Shown here: one piece after another, positions 9,046 to 16,833 of the stretch
Numbering within the stretch: the stretch's first letter is position 1
How the letters are laid out: the number at the start of each line of letters is the position of its first letter
NCBI RefSeq assembly: GCF_014646815.1
Contig: NZ_BMNZ01000003.1
Location: forward strand, 1-64,000
Source of the DNA: Terrabacter tumescens
GTDB lineage: Bacteria; Actinomycetota; Actinomycetes; Actinomycetales; Dermatophilaceae
Direction of reading: 5' to 3'
Length of the DNA stretch: 64,000 bases
Program-made: the position numbers and the translations under genes
Notes under the pieces: generated by a model
What the model saw: only the letters and a program-made list of their open reading frames with translations
What the model was told of the DNA's origin: nothing
Database searches by the model: none

Positions 9046-9086
9046 TATTCGATAATGAGGGTGCCGGTGGGCACGGGGCGCTTCAT
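9045..9086 (-). CDS. cimA attenuator leader peptide, MKRPVPTGTLIIE
   Basis: A 13-codon frame ending in CTC ATT ATC GAA TAG, i.e. Leu-Ile-Ile-Glu-stop. ATT is a rare isoleucine codon in this GC-rich genome, which makes the run a plausible sensor of charged tRNA-Ile. Isoleucine is the end product that CimA feeds. The stop is followed at once by a hairpin and then a terminator. This is the classic layout for ribosome-mediated attenuation, inferred from sequence alone. No strong Shine-Dalgarno is visible before the ATG at 9084-9086, so translation start is the weakest part of the call. The rest of 8855-9259 (both flanks) shows no other gene. Confidence 0.75.
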   Translation of the reverse strand: MKRPVPTGTLIIE

Positions 9087-9259
9087 CACACGCTCACGGT
9101 AGGGCCCACGAAACGTCCGCGAAACACCACGTCCGGATCGTGGGACCGCTGTCCCACCCATCGGCCCCGCGGCCCGGGTGGCCCTCCGCCACGCGCACCG
9201 CCCACGCCACCGCGAGCGATGCAGCCGCACCTCGACCGGGCCACACGGCATACCGGATC

Positions 9260-9970
9260 TCAGCGCGCGGCGGCGGCCTCGACGAAGGCACGGAAGAGCC
9301 GTGGGTCGGAGCCGACCTCGGGATGCCACTGCACCGCGAGACGGAAGGTCGCGCCGGGGTCCTCCATCGCCTCGAGCGTCCCGTCGTCGGCCCACGCCGA
9401 CGCCACGTAGCCGGGGTGCCGCAGCACCGACTGGTGGTGGTAGCTCGGGACGTCGACCTCCTCGCCGAGGATGCCGGCCAGGCGCGTGCCCGCCACGGTC
9501 CGCACGGGATGGTTGCCGTAGGTCGCCGGCGCCGGCGAGTGCTCGTGGTGGCCGACGCGGTCCGGCACGTGCTGCTCGAGCAGGCCACCGGCCGCGACGG
9601 CCATGACCTGCATGCCGCGGCAGATGCCGAGCAGCGGCAGGTCGACCTCGGCGGTGGCGCGCGCGAGCGCGAGCTCGGAGGAGTCCCGGTCGGGCCGTGA
9701 GGCCTGAACCGACGCGTGGCGCTCGTCGGCGTACAGCTCCGGCGCGACGTCGACGCCGCCGGCGAGGATGACGCCGTCGAGACGCTCGACGATCTCGAGC
9801 GCCGTGTCGTCGTCGGCGTCGGGACGCGGCGGGATGACGACGGCGATGGCCCCGGCGTCCTCGACCTGCCGGACGTAGCGGTGCGGCACGAGCGCCCCGG
9901 GCACGTCGACCCAGCGCCCCCACGACGCCCGCTCGACGTAGGCGGTGATCCCGATGACCGGACGGCTCAT
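9260..9970 (-). CDS. puuD: PuuD-like gamma-glutamyl amide hydrolase (class I glutamine amidotransferase fold)
   Basis: A 236-residue peptidase C26 protein. The nucleophile is Cys117 in LLGICRGMQ, with His216 and Glu218 in QWHPE completing the triad. Family members such as E. coli PuuD hydrolyse gamma-glutamyl-GABA. Here it is the last gene of a six-gene unit that also encodes a gamma-glutamyl ligase and an aldehyde dehydrogenase, so it should release glutamate plus the oxidised amine product. ATG 9968-9970 is preceded by AGGGG. The SDR gene ends 19 nt upstream. Confidence 0.88.
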   Translation of the reverse strand: MSRPVIGITAYVERASWGRWVDVPGALVPHRYVRQVEDAGAIAVVIPPRPDADDDTALEIVERLDGVILAGGVDVAPELYADERHASVQASRPDRDSSELALARATAEVDLPLLGICRGMQVMAVAAGGLLEQHVPDRVGHHEHSPAPATYGNHPVRTVAGTRLAGILGEEVDVPSYHHQSVLRHPGYVASAWADDGTLEAMEDPGATFRLAVQWHPEVGSDPRLFRAFVEAAAAR

Positions 9971-9989
9971 GCGAAGCCCCTACCCGACC

Positions 9990-10757
9990 TCAGAGCGGCG
10001 TGACGTAGGCGCCCGAGATGCCGCCGTCGACGAGGAAGGTCGAGGCGGTGATGAAGCTCGACTCGTCGGAGGCGAGGAAGAGCACGGCGTTGGCCATCTC
10101 CTCGGGCTCGCCGAAGCGTCCCATCGGCACGTGCACGAGCCGCCGGGCCGCCCGCTCCTCGTCCTTGGCGAAGAGCTCCTGGAGCAGCGGCGTGTTGACC
10201 GGTCCCGGGCACAGCGCGTTGACGCGCACGCCCTGGCGCGCGAACTGCACGCCCAGCTCGCGCGACATCGACAGCACGCCACCCTTGCTCGCGCTGTAGG
10301 AGATCTGCGAGGTCGCCGCGCCCATGACGGCGACGAACGAGGCGGTGTTGATGATCGAGCCCTTGCCCTGCTCGAGCATGTAGGGCAGGGCGGCCTTGCA
10401 GCAGAGGTAGACCGAGGTGAGGTTGACCTCCTGCACCTTGCGCCACGCGTCGAGGTCGGTGTCGAGGATCGAGTCGTCCTCGGGCGGGCTGATGCCGGCA
10501 TTGTTGAAGGCGATGTCGACCGAGCCGTAGGTCTCCTTCGCGGTGCGGAAGAGCGCGTCGACGTCCTCCTTGCTCACGACGTCGACGCGCACGAAGGTGC
10601 CGCCGACCTCCTCGGCGACCTGCGGACCCTTGACCTCGTCGAGGTCGCCGATGACGACCTTGGCGCCCTCCTCGGCGAACCGCCGCACCGTCGCGAGACC
10701 GATGCCCGAGCATCCGCCCGTGATGACCGCGACCTTGCCGTCGAGCCTGCCTGCCAT
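9990..10757 (-). CDS. Short-chain dehydrogenase/reductase of the gamma-glutamyl catabolic operon
   Basis: A classical 255-residue SDR. The cofactor motif TGGCSGIG is at residues 13-20 and NNAG at 85-88; the catalytic Ser140, Tyr154 and Lys158 (YSASK) are all present. The nearest general class is 3-oxoacyl-ACP-reductase-like NAD(P) alcohol dehydrogenases. Its place between an aldehyde dehydrogenase and a PuuD hydrolase suggests it oxidises a gamma-glutamylated amino alcohol to the aldehyde; that is inference. ATG 10755-10757 has GGAAGGAAA upstream. An upstream in-frame start would add seven residues. Confidence 0.85.
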   Translation of the reverse strand: MAGRLDGKVAVITGGCSGIGLATVRRFAEEGAKVVIGDLDEVKGPQVAEEVGGTFVRVDVVSKEDVDALFRTAKETYGSVDIAFNNAGISPPEDDSILDTDLDAWRKVQEVNLTSVYLCCKAALPYMLEQGKGSIINTASFVAVMGAATSQISYSASKGGVLSMSRELGVQFARQGVRVNALCPGPVNTPLLQELFAKDEERAARRLVHVPMGRFGEPEEMANAVLFLASDESSFITASTFLVDGGISGAYVTPL

Positions 10758-10807
10758 GTGGATTTCCTTCCAGCCCAATGAGTTACGTGTCGGTTGTGGG
10801 GTGACCG

Positions 10808-12190
10808 TCAGTCGGTCGCGATGAAGACGTTCTTGACCTCGGTGAAGGCGTCGAGCGCGTCGGGGCCGAGCTCGCGGCCGATCCCGCTCTGCTTGAACCC
10901 GCCGAACGGTGTCGAGTAGCGCACGCTGCTGTGCGAGTTGACCGAGAGGTTGCCCGCCTCGACGCCGCGTGCGACCCGCAGCCCGCGCCCGATGTCGCGC
11001 GTCCAGATGGACCCGGAGAGGCCGTATGCCGTGTCGTTGGCCTTGGCGACCGCGTCGGCCTCGTCGTCGAACGGCATGACCGCCACGACCGGCCCGAAGA
11101 CCTCCTCCTGCCAGACCTTGTCGGTCGTCGAACGGGGCAGGACCACGGTCGCGGGGTACCAGTAGCCGCTGCCGTCGGGGGCGTCGCCGCGGAAGGCGAC
11201 GTCGACGTCCTCGGTCGCCTCCTCGACGTAGGAGCGCACGGTGTCGCGCTGGCCGGCGCTGATGAGCGGTCCCATCTCGGCGGACTCGTCACGGGGGTCA
11301 GTGACCACCACACCGCGCACGGCCGTCTCGAAGTGCTCCATGAAGGTGTCGAAGACGCTGCGCTGCACGAGGATCCGGCTGCGCGCGCAGCAGTCCTGAC
11401 CGGCGTTGTCGAAGACTCCGTAGGGGGCCCGGGCCGCAGCTAGCTCGAGGTCGGAGTCGGCGAAGACGATGTTGGCGCTCTTGCCGCCGAGCTCGAGCGT
11501 CACCCGCTTGACCTGGTCGGCGGCGCCGCGCATGATCCGCTGACCGACGGCGGTCGACCCCGTGAAGCAGACCTTGCGCACGTCGGGGTGGGTGACGAAG
11601 CGCTCGCCGACGACCGAGCCCTTGCCTGGGACGACGGTGAAGACACCCTCGGGGATCCCCGCCTCGAGCGCGAGCTCGCCGAGGCGCATCGCCGTCAGCG
11701 GGGTCAGCTCGGCGGGTTTCAGCACCACGGTGTTGCCGGCGGCCAGTGCGGGCGCGAAGCCCCAGCCGGCGATCGGCATCGGGAAGTTCCAGGGGACGAT
11801 GATGCCGACGACGCCGAGCGGCTCGCGGAAGGTCACGTCGATGCCACCGGCCACGGGGATCTGGCGCCCGAAGTTCCGCTCGGGTGCCGCGGAGTAGTAG
11901 GCGAGGACGTCCCGGACGTTGCCGGCCTCCCAGCGGGCGTTGCCGATGGTGTGGCCGGCGTTCTCGACCTCGAGCTGGGCGAGCTCCTCCTGGTGCTCGC
12001 CGACGAGGTCGGAGAACCGGCGCAGCAGCAGGCTGCGGTCGGCGGGACTCACCTCCCGCCAGGCCGGTGCCGCGGCGGAGGCGCGCGCGATGGCGCCGTC
12101 GGCCTGCTCGAGCGAGGCCAGCTCGACCGAGCGGACGACCTCCTCGGTCGCCGGGTTGATGACGTCGTGCGTCTGGCTGGTGGTGGTCAC
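10808..12190 (-). CDS. NAD(P)-dependent aldehyde dehydrogenase (PuuC-like role)
   Basis: A 460-residue ALDH. It has the Rossmann region VPWNFPMPIAGWG, Glu233 in TLELGGKS, and the catalytic cysteine Cys267 in NAGQDCCARSR, followed by the conserved EEVFGPV and GGFKQSGIGRE blocks. The GTG start overlaps the stop of the upstream ligase gene (GTGA). By position it oxidises a gamma-glutamyl-aminoaldehyde to the carboxylate, the PuuC step. Substrate specificity cannot be read from sequence. Confidence 0.9.
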   Translation of the reverse strand: MTTTSQTHDVINPATEEVVRSVELASLEQADGAIARASAAAPAWREVSPADRSLLLRRFSDLVGEHQEELAQLEVENAGHTIGNARWEAGNVRDVLAYYSAAPERNFGRQIPVAGGIDVTFREPLGVVGIIVPWNFPMPIAGWGFAPALAAGNTVVLKPAELTPLTAMRLGELALEAGIPEGVFTVVPGKGSVVGERFVTHPDVRKVCFTGSTAVGQRIMRGAADQVKRVTLELGGKSANIVFADSDLELAAARAPYGVFDNAGQDCCARSRILVQRSVFDTFMEHFETAVRGVVVTDPRDESAEMGPLISAGQRDTVRSYVEEATEDVDVAFRGDAPDGSGYWYPATVVLPRSTTDKVWQEEVFGPVVAVMPFDDEADAVAKANDTAYGLSGSIWTRDIGRGLRVARGVEAGNLSVNSHSSVRYSTPFGGFKQSGIGRELGPDALDAFTEVKNVFIATD

Positions 12191-13554
12191 AGTCGCTCGA
12201 ATCCTCTCCTGCGCTCCCAGTCGGTCACGGCGGCGTTGAAGGCCGTGATCTCGACGTCGGCGGCGTTGACGTAGTGGTCGACGACCTCGTCGCCGAAGGC
12301 CGCCCGCGCCATCTGCGACCCGGCGAGCAGGTCGCGGGCCTCCTGCAGCGTCGAGGGAACGTGCGGCTTGTCCGAGGTGTAGGCGTTGCCGTCCAGCGCA
12401 GGCTCGAGCGGGAGCTCGTGCTCGATGCCGTGCAGGCCGCCCGCGAGCATCGCGGCGACGGCGAGATAGGGGTTGAGGTCGCCGCCGCCGATGCGGTTCT
12501 CGACGCGGAGGCCGGCGCCGTGACCGACGACGCGCAGCGCACACGTGCGGTTGTCACGGCCCCACGCGACGGTGGTCGGCGCGAAGCTTGCCGACGCGAA
12601 TCGCTTGTAGGAGTTGATGTTCGGCGCGTAGAAGTAGGTCAGCTCGCGCTGCGTCGCGAGGATGCCGGCGAGGAAGTGCTCGAACATCGCGCTGTGCCCG
12701 TGCTCGCGGTCGTCGTCGACGAAGACCGTCTCGCCGTCGAGCCCGCGCAGCGACAGGTGGATGTGGCACGAGCTGCCCTCGCGCTGGTCGAACTTGGCCA
12801 TGAAGGTCAGGGACTTGCCGTGGTGGGCCGCGATCTCCTTGGCCGCGTTGCGGTAGACGACGTGGTTGTCGCACGTGCGCACCGCTTCGTCGAAGAGGAA
12901 GCCGATCTCGTGCTGGCCGTAGTTGCACTCGCCCTTCGCGCTCTCGACGACGGCGCCCGCGGCATACATCTCGTTGCGGATCTCGCGCAGCAGCGGCTCG
13001 ACCCGGTCGCCACCGAGGATGGAGTAGTCGACGTTGTAGCGGTTGGCCGGCGTCAGCCCGGTGTAGCCGGCGTCCCAGGCCTGCTCGTAGGACTCCTGGA
13101 AGACGATGAACTCGAGCTCGGTGCCACAGTGCGCGGCCATCCCGAGGGCAGCGGCCCGGTCGACCTGGGTCTTGAGCACCGTCCGCGGCGACTGCGCGAC
13201 CGCGCCGCTCCCGTCGAGCCAGGTGAGGTCGCACTGCACGGTCGCCGAGTTGCGGCTGCCCGGGGTGCGGCGGAGGGTGCCCAGGTCGAGGTCGAAGAAC
13301 ATGTCGCCGTAGCCGCGCTCCCACGAGGAGATGGCGTAGCCGTCGACGGTGTTCATGTCGACGTCGACGGCGAGCAGGTAGTTGCAGCCCTCCGTGCCGT
13401 CCTCGAGGACGTGGTCGAGGAAGTAGTGCCCGTGCAGGCGCTTGCCCTGCAGGCGTCCCTGCATGTCGGTGAACGCGACGACGACCGTGTCGATGTCGCC
13501 CGCCTCGATCTCGGTGCGGAGCTGGTCGACGGTCAGGGTCGGTGGTTTCGCCAT
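12187..13554 (-). CDS. Glutamine-synthetase-family gamma-glutamyl amine ligase (GlnA3/GlnA4/PuuA type)
   Basis: A 455-residue type I GS-fold protein, with an N-terminal beta-grasp domain (FTDMQGRLQGKRL) and a catalytic domain holding CGTELEFIVF, GQHEIGF, HIHLSLR and RIGGGDLNPY. It is not a housekeeping GlnA: the adenylylation-site region of true GS is not conserved, and the gene sits in a catabolic operon. In Streptomyces, GlnA3 glutamylates polyamines and GlnA4 glutamylates ethanolamine; this protein belongs to that paralog group. The ATG is preceded by GGAAGAG. It is followed by the ALDH gene in a GTGA overlap. Confidence 0.87.
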   Translation of the reverse strand: MAKPPTLTVDQLRTEIEAGDIDTVVVAFTDMQGRLQGKRLHGHYFLDHVLEDGTEGCNYLLAVDVDMNTVDGYAISSWERGYGDMFFDLDLGTLRRTPGSRNSATVQCDLTWLDGSGAVAQSPRTVLKTQVDRAAALGMAAHCGTELEFIVFQESYEQAWDAGYTGLTPANRYNVDYSILGGDRVEPLLREIRNEMYAAGAVVESAKGECNYGQHEIGFLFDEAVRTCDNHVVYRNAAKEIAAHHGKSLTFMAKFDQREGSSCHIHLSLRGLDGETVFVDDDREHGHSAMFEHFLAGILATQRELTYFYAPNINSYKRFASASFAPTTVAWGRDNRTCALRVVGHGAGLRVENRIGGGDLNPYLAVAAMLAGGLHGIEHELPLEPALDGNAYTSDKPHVPSTLQEARDLLAGSQMARAAFGDEVVDHYVNAADVEITAFNAAVTDWERRRGFERL

Positions 13555-13562
13555 GTCTCTTC

Positions 13563-14315
13563 CTATCCGATGAGGCCGCGGAGCAGGGCGGAGGTGGCAT
13601 CGCAGTGCTCCTCCATGACCACGCGGGCCCGGTCAGGGTCGCCGCCGAGGATGGCCTCGACGATCTGGGCGTGCTGGTTGTCGGAGTGCTCGATGTTGCG
13701 CCGGAGGACCGGGATCGCCATGAGCATGTCGTGCAGGGCGGCCTGCGCCCGGGTCACCGCGTCGACGAGCATCGGCGACCCCGAGAGCGTGGCGATCGCG
13801 AGGTGCAGCCGCGAGTCGGCGACGCGGTGGGCCGGGGCGTCGGCCGCCTCCTCGACCTCCCGCAGGCTCTCGGTCAGCCAGGCCCGCTGGTCGCCGGCCA
13901 GCGGCTGGGTCGCGGCCAGCCACGCCGCCCCCGGCTCGACGACCCGGCGGAACGTCAGGGCGTCGGCCATCGCGGCCCCGCTGCGCACGAAGGTCCCCGG
14001 GACCCCGCGTGGCGACGTGGGGACCTCGGCGGCATACGTCACCGTCGTGCCTCCGCCCCGGCCCCGCTTGGTCGTGACGAGGCCGGAGTCGCGGAGCGCG
14101 GCGATGGCCTCGCGCAGCGTGTTGCGGCTGACGCCGAGACGCTCCGCGAGGTCGCGCTCCGGCGGCAGCTGCTCGCCGTCGGCGAGCACGCCCAGGCGGA
14201 TCGCACGGGCGAGCTGCTCGACGGTGTTCTCGAAGGCGTTGCCGGACGCCGGCCGCAGCACCGCGTCCGGCAACGCCGTGAGCGCGAGGTGGCGCTCTCC
14301 CCCGACCACGTCCAT
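13563..14315 (-). CDS. GntR/FadR-family transcriptional regulator
   Basis: A 250-residue protein. The winged helix-turn-helix is near residues 30-90 (LPPERDLAERLGVSRNTLREAIAALRDSGLVTTKRGRGGG), and an FCD-type all-helical ligand domain follows. It starts one base after the permease stop and ends 8 nt before the ligase gene, so it is embedded in the operon it probably controls. The effector may be the imported amine or its gamma-glutamyl form; this is not readable from sequence. Confidence 0.88.
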   Translation of the reverse strand: MDVVGGERHLALTALPDAVLRPASGNAFENTVEQLARAIRLGVLADGEQLPPERDLAERLGVSRNTLREAIAALRDSGLVTTKRGRGGGTTVTYAAEVPTSPRGVPGTFVRSGAAMADALTFRRVVEPGAAWLAATQPLAGDQRAWLTESLREVEEAADAPAHRVADSRLHLAIATLSGSPMLVDAVTRAQAALHDMLMAIPVLRRNIEHSDNQHAQIVEAILGGDPDRARVVMEEHCDATSALLRGLIG

Positions 14316-14316
14316 G

Positions 14317-15867
14317 TCAGCCGAAGATCTCCGACGCCGGCTTCGTGTCGTGCCCCTTGGGCACGTCACGCATGAAGTGCACCCGGCCGCCGACGAACCA
14401 CGTCACCGTCGAGAAGACGAGGACGGCGAGGACCGCGATCGGCGCGTAGTTGAACGTGTTGACGGTGATCGGACTCGCCGGCGGGAGCATGAACAGCACG
14501 ACGATGAAGCCGACCCAGACGACCGCGACCCAGCCGATGGGGGCGCTCCACCGGCCGAGGTTCCACACGCCGGGTCGGAACTCAGGGTTGGTCCGGCGCA
14601 GGAAGACCGGGACGACGTAGGCGATGTAGAGACCGATGACGGCTATCGAGGTGACGGCGAGGTAGGCGGTCGTCGAGACGAGCGCGGGCGCGGTCAGCAC
14701 GACGGAGCACACGACGCACAGCCAGATGGAGTTGGTCGGCGTGCCCGTGCGCGGGTTGACCTGCGACCACCAGCGCGAGCCGGGCAGGGCGTTGTCGCGC
14801 GAGAAGGCGTAGGACATGCGCGAGTTGGCCGTGACCGAGGCCATGCCGCAGAAGAACTGGGCCACGGCGGCGATGAAGAGCAGGAAGATCCCGAGCGAGC
14901 GGCCGGCCGCGTCGATGAAGATCTGGGCCGGCGGCAGGCCGATGTCGGTGCCGAGGGCCGCGTCGTAGTCCTGGATCGCGGCGGTCACCGCGACGAGGAG
15001 CACCCAGCCGGCGAGGATCGAGACCCACACGCTGCGCACGAGGCCCTTGGGCGCCTCGGTGGAGGCGTTGATGGTCTCCTCGGCGACGTGGGCCGAGGCG
15101 TCGAACCCGGTGTAGGTGTACTGCGCCATGAGCAGGCCGATGAGGAAGGCGTAGAACGGGGCGTCCCAGCCGGTGCGGTTCTCGAAGTGGAAGAAGGTCC
15201 ACGACAGGCTCTGGTGCTGGTCCGGGACGAACGCGAGCACGGCCACGATGACGGCCACGCCGACGAGGTGCCACCACGCGCTGACGTTGGAGAGCAGCTT
15301 GACGAGGTTGACGCCGAAGGTGTTGAGCAGCCCGTGCAGCGCGATGATGACGAGGAAGGCCACGAACGTCGAGACGGCGGTGACCTCGATGCCGGTGACG
15401 AGGCTGAGCAGCGCCATCCACGTCACGGCCGCGCCGTAGTCGATGGCCGCCGTGACGGCGACCTCGCCGAGGAAGTTGAACCAGCCGACGTACCAGGCCC
15501 ACACGCGCTTGTTGCGCCGCGCGAGCCGGCCGGCCCAGAAGTAGAGGCCGCCCGCGGTCGGGTAGACCGAGCAGATCTCGGCCATGGCGAGCGAGACGAG
15601 CAGGACGAAGGCGCCGACGAGCGGCCACCCGATGGAGATGGCGATCGGGCCGCCGGCGTTCATGGCGATCGCGTAGCTCGTGATGCAGCCGGCGAGGACC
15701 GAGATGATCGAGAAGGAGACCGCGAAGTTGGAGAAGCCGCTCATGCCGCGGTGGAGCTCCTGCTTGTAGCCGAGCTCGGCCAGCATGGCCTCGTCGGTCG
15801 CAGCTCCCGCGGGGGCTGGGGCACCCGCGGTGCGACCGGTCAGTTCAGGGGACGGAGGAACGCTCAT
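14317..15867 (-). CDS. APC-superfamily amino acid/amine permease
   Basis: A 516-residue integral membrane protein with about 12 hydrophobic segments. It has the APC signature regions: SGFSNFAVSFSIISVLAG in TM1, SIGWPLVGAFVLLVSLAMAEICSVYPTAGGLYFW over TM2-3, and GFDASAHVAEETINA before TM7. First gene of the gamma-glutamyl operon, so it should import the amine or amino alcohol used by the ligase. It resembles GABA/ethanolamine-type permeases in general form. The 101-bp gap upstream must hold the operon promoter. Confidence 0.87.
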   Translation of the reverse strand: MSVPPSPELTGRTAGAPAPAGAATDEAMLAELGYKQELHRGMSGFSNFAVSFSIISVLAGCITSYAIAMNAGGPIAISIGWPLVGAFVLLVSLAMAEICSVYPTAGGLYFWAGRLARRNKRVWAWYVGWFNFLGEVAVTAAIDYGAAVTWMALLSLVTGIEVTAVSTFVAFLVIIALHGLLNTFGVNLVKLLSNVSAWWHLVGVAVIVAVLAFVPDQHQSLSWTFFHFENRTGWDAPFYAFLIGLLMAQYTYTGFDASAHVAEETINASTEAPKGLVRSVWVSILAGWVLLVAVTAAIQDYDAALGTDIGLPPAQIFIDAAGRSLGIFLLFIAAVAQFFCGMASVTANSRMSYAFSRDNALPGSRWWSQVNPRTGTPTNSIWLCVVCSVVLTAPALVSTTAYLAVTSIAVIGLYIAYVVPVFLRRTNPEFRPGVWNLGRWSAPIGWVAVVWVGFIVVLFMLPPASPITVNTFNYAPIAVLAVLVFSTVTWFVGGRVHFMRDVPKGHDTKPASEIFG

Positions 15868-15968
15868 GCACTACCTCACAAACATCGTGCAGCGAACCTT
15901 TGCCCGCTGCTCCACCATGATGTGAGGCATCGTCCACCCGCACGTCGGACACCGTCAATGGTTCTGGA

Positions 15969-16820
15969 TCAAACCTTTTGAGCGAGGACTGCTTCGAGGA
16001 CGTGGGCCACGCCGTCGTCGTCGTTGGCCGGGCACTCCCGGTCTGCGGCCCGGCGAACCTGCTCGTGGCCGTTGGCCACGGCCCAACCGACTCCGGCCCA
16101 CTCGAGCATCGGCAGGTCGTTGGGCATGTCCCCGAAGGCCCACACCTCTCCCGCCTCGATACCGAGTCCGGTGGCCCACCGTTCGAGGCCGGCAGCCTTG
16201 GTCACGCCGGGCGCGTTGAGCTCCGCGAGCCCGTGCGCACCGGAGAAGTGCAGGTGACCGCGGTCGCCGACCACGTCCTCGACCACGGCGAGGAACTCCT
16301 CGAGGGGCAGGTGCGGGGCGAGGGCGAGCAGCTTGCCGACCGGTTCGGCCGCCACGTCGCGCCACGACCCGTGCACGGCCCGGTCCGCGCCGCGGTCACG
16401 GTGCGGGTCGGGGTAGTCGTCGGCCACGAAGGGCCCGCTGGCCCGTTCGGCCGCGAACGCGATCGACGGCACGGCCCGACGCAGGTCCGCGACGATGTCG
16501 TCGACGACGCTGCGTTCGAAGCAGTGCGCCTCGACGACCTGTCGGGTGGCCACCTCGTAGACGAACGCGCCGTTGCCGCAGATGGCCGTGCCGCGTCGCC
16601 CGACGACCCGTTCAAGGTCGTGCAGCCATCGTGGCGGACGGGCCGTCACGATGACCGTCTCGATGCCCGCGTCGGCGGCGGCCGACCAGGCTGCCGCCGT
16701 GCGCCCGGACAGCGAGCCGTCCGTGCGCAGCAGCGTGCCGTCGAGGTCGGACGCGACGAGCCGGGGCCGGTCCAGGTCTCCCGTCGACCCGGGCCGCTTC
16801 GGACCGCCGGCGGAGACCAT
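15969..16820 (-). CDS. Cof-type HAD-superfamily phosphatase
   Basis: A 283-residue haloacid dehalogenase hydrolase. Motif I is DLDGTL (Asp25, Asp27), motif II is the threonine of VIVTARP, the lysine region is GVTKAAGLERW, and motif IV is FGDMPNDLPML. The large C2-type cap between motifs II and III assigns it to the Cof/YbiV group, which acts on sugar phosphates, nucleotides or flavin precursors. It starts 13 nt after the ilvE stop on the same strand and is probably co-transcribed. A link to branched-chain amino acid metabolism is not evident. Confidence 0.85.
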   Translation of the reverse strand: MVSAGGPKRPGSTGDLDRPRLVASDLDGTLLRTDGSLSGRTAAAWSAAADAGIETVIVTARPPRWLHDLERVVGRRGTAICGNGAFVYEVATRQVVEAHCFERSVVDDIVADLRRAVPSIAFAAERASGPFVADDYPDPHRDRGADRAVHGSWRDVAAEPVGKLLALAPHLPLEEFLAVVEDVVGDRGHLHFSGAHGLAELNAPGVTKAAGLERWATGLGIEAGEVWAFGDMPNDLPMLEWAGVGWAVANGHEQVRRAADRECPANDDDGVAHVLEAVLAQKV

Positions 16821-16833
16821 CGGCGACGTCCTG

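Noticed and set aside
15874-15927. CCTCACA ... TGTGAGG inverted repeat and a GGTT-N8-AACC pair upstream of the APC permease gene, possible GntR sites
   Set aside because: The 7-bp arms are 40 bp apart, and the second match to a FadR-type site is too weak to call without comparison to other loci.
12274-15981. A 1235-codon open frame on the plus strand, and similar very long frames at 31677-34211, 46284-48473 and 53271-54902
   Set aside because: They lie opposite or out of frame to well-supported genes (GS ligase, GntR, permease, ilvD, gatC/livM, ligA). Their products are low-complexity Gly/Arg/Val-rich, and they exist only because stops are rare at this GC content.
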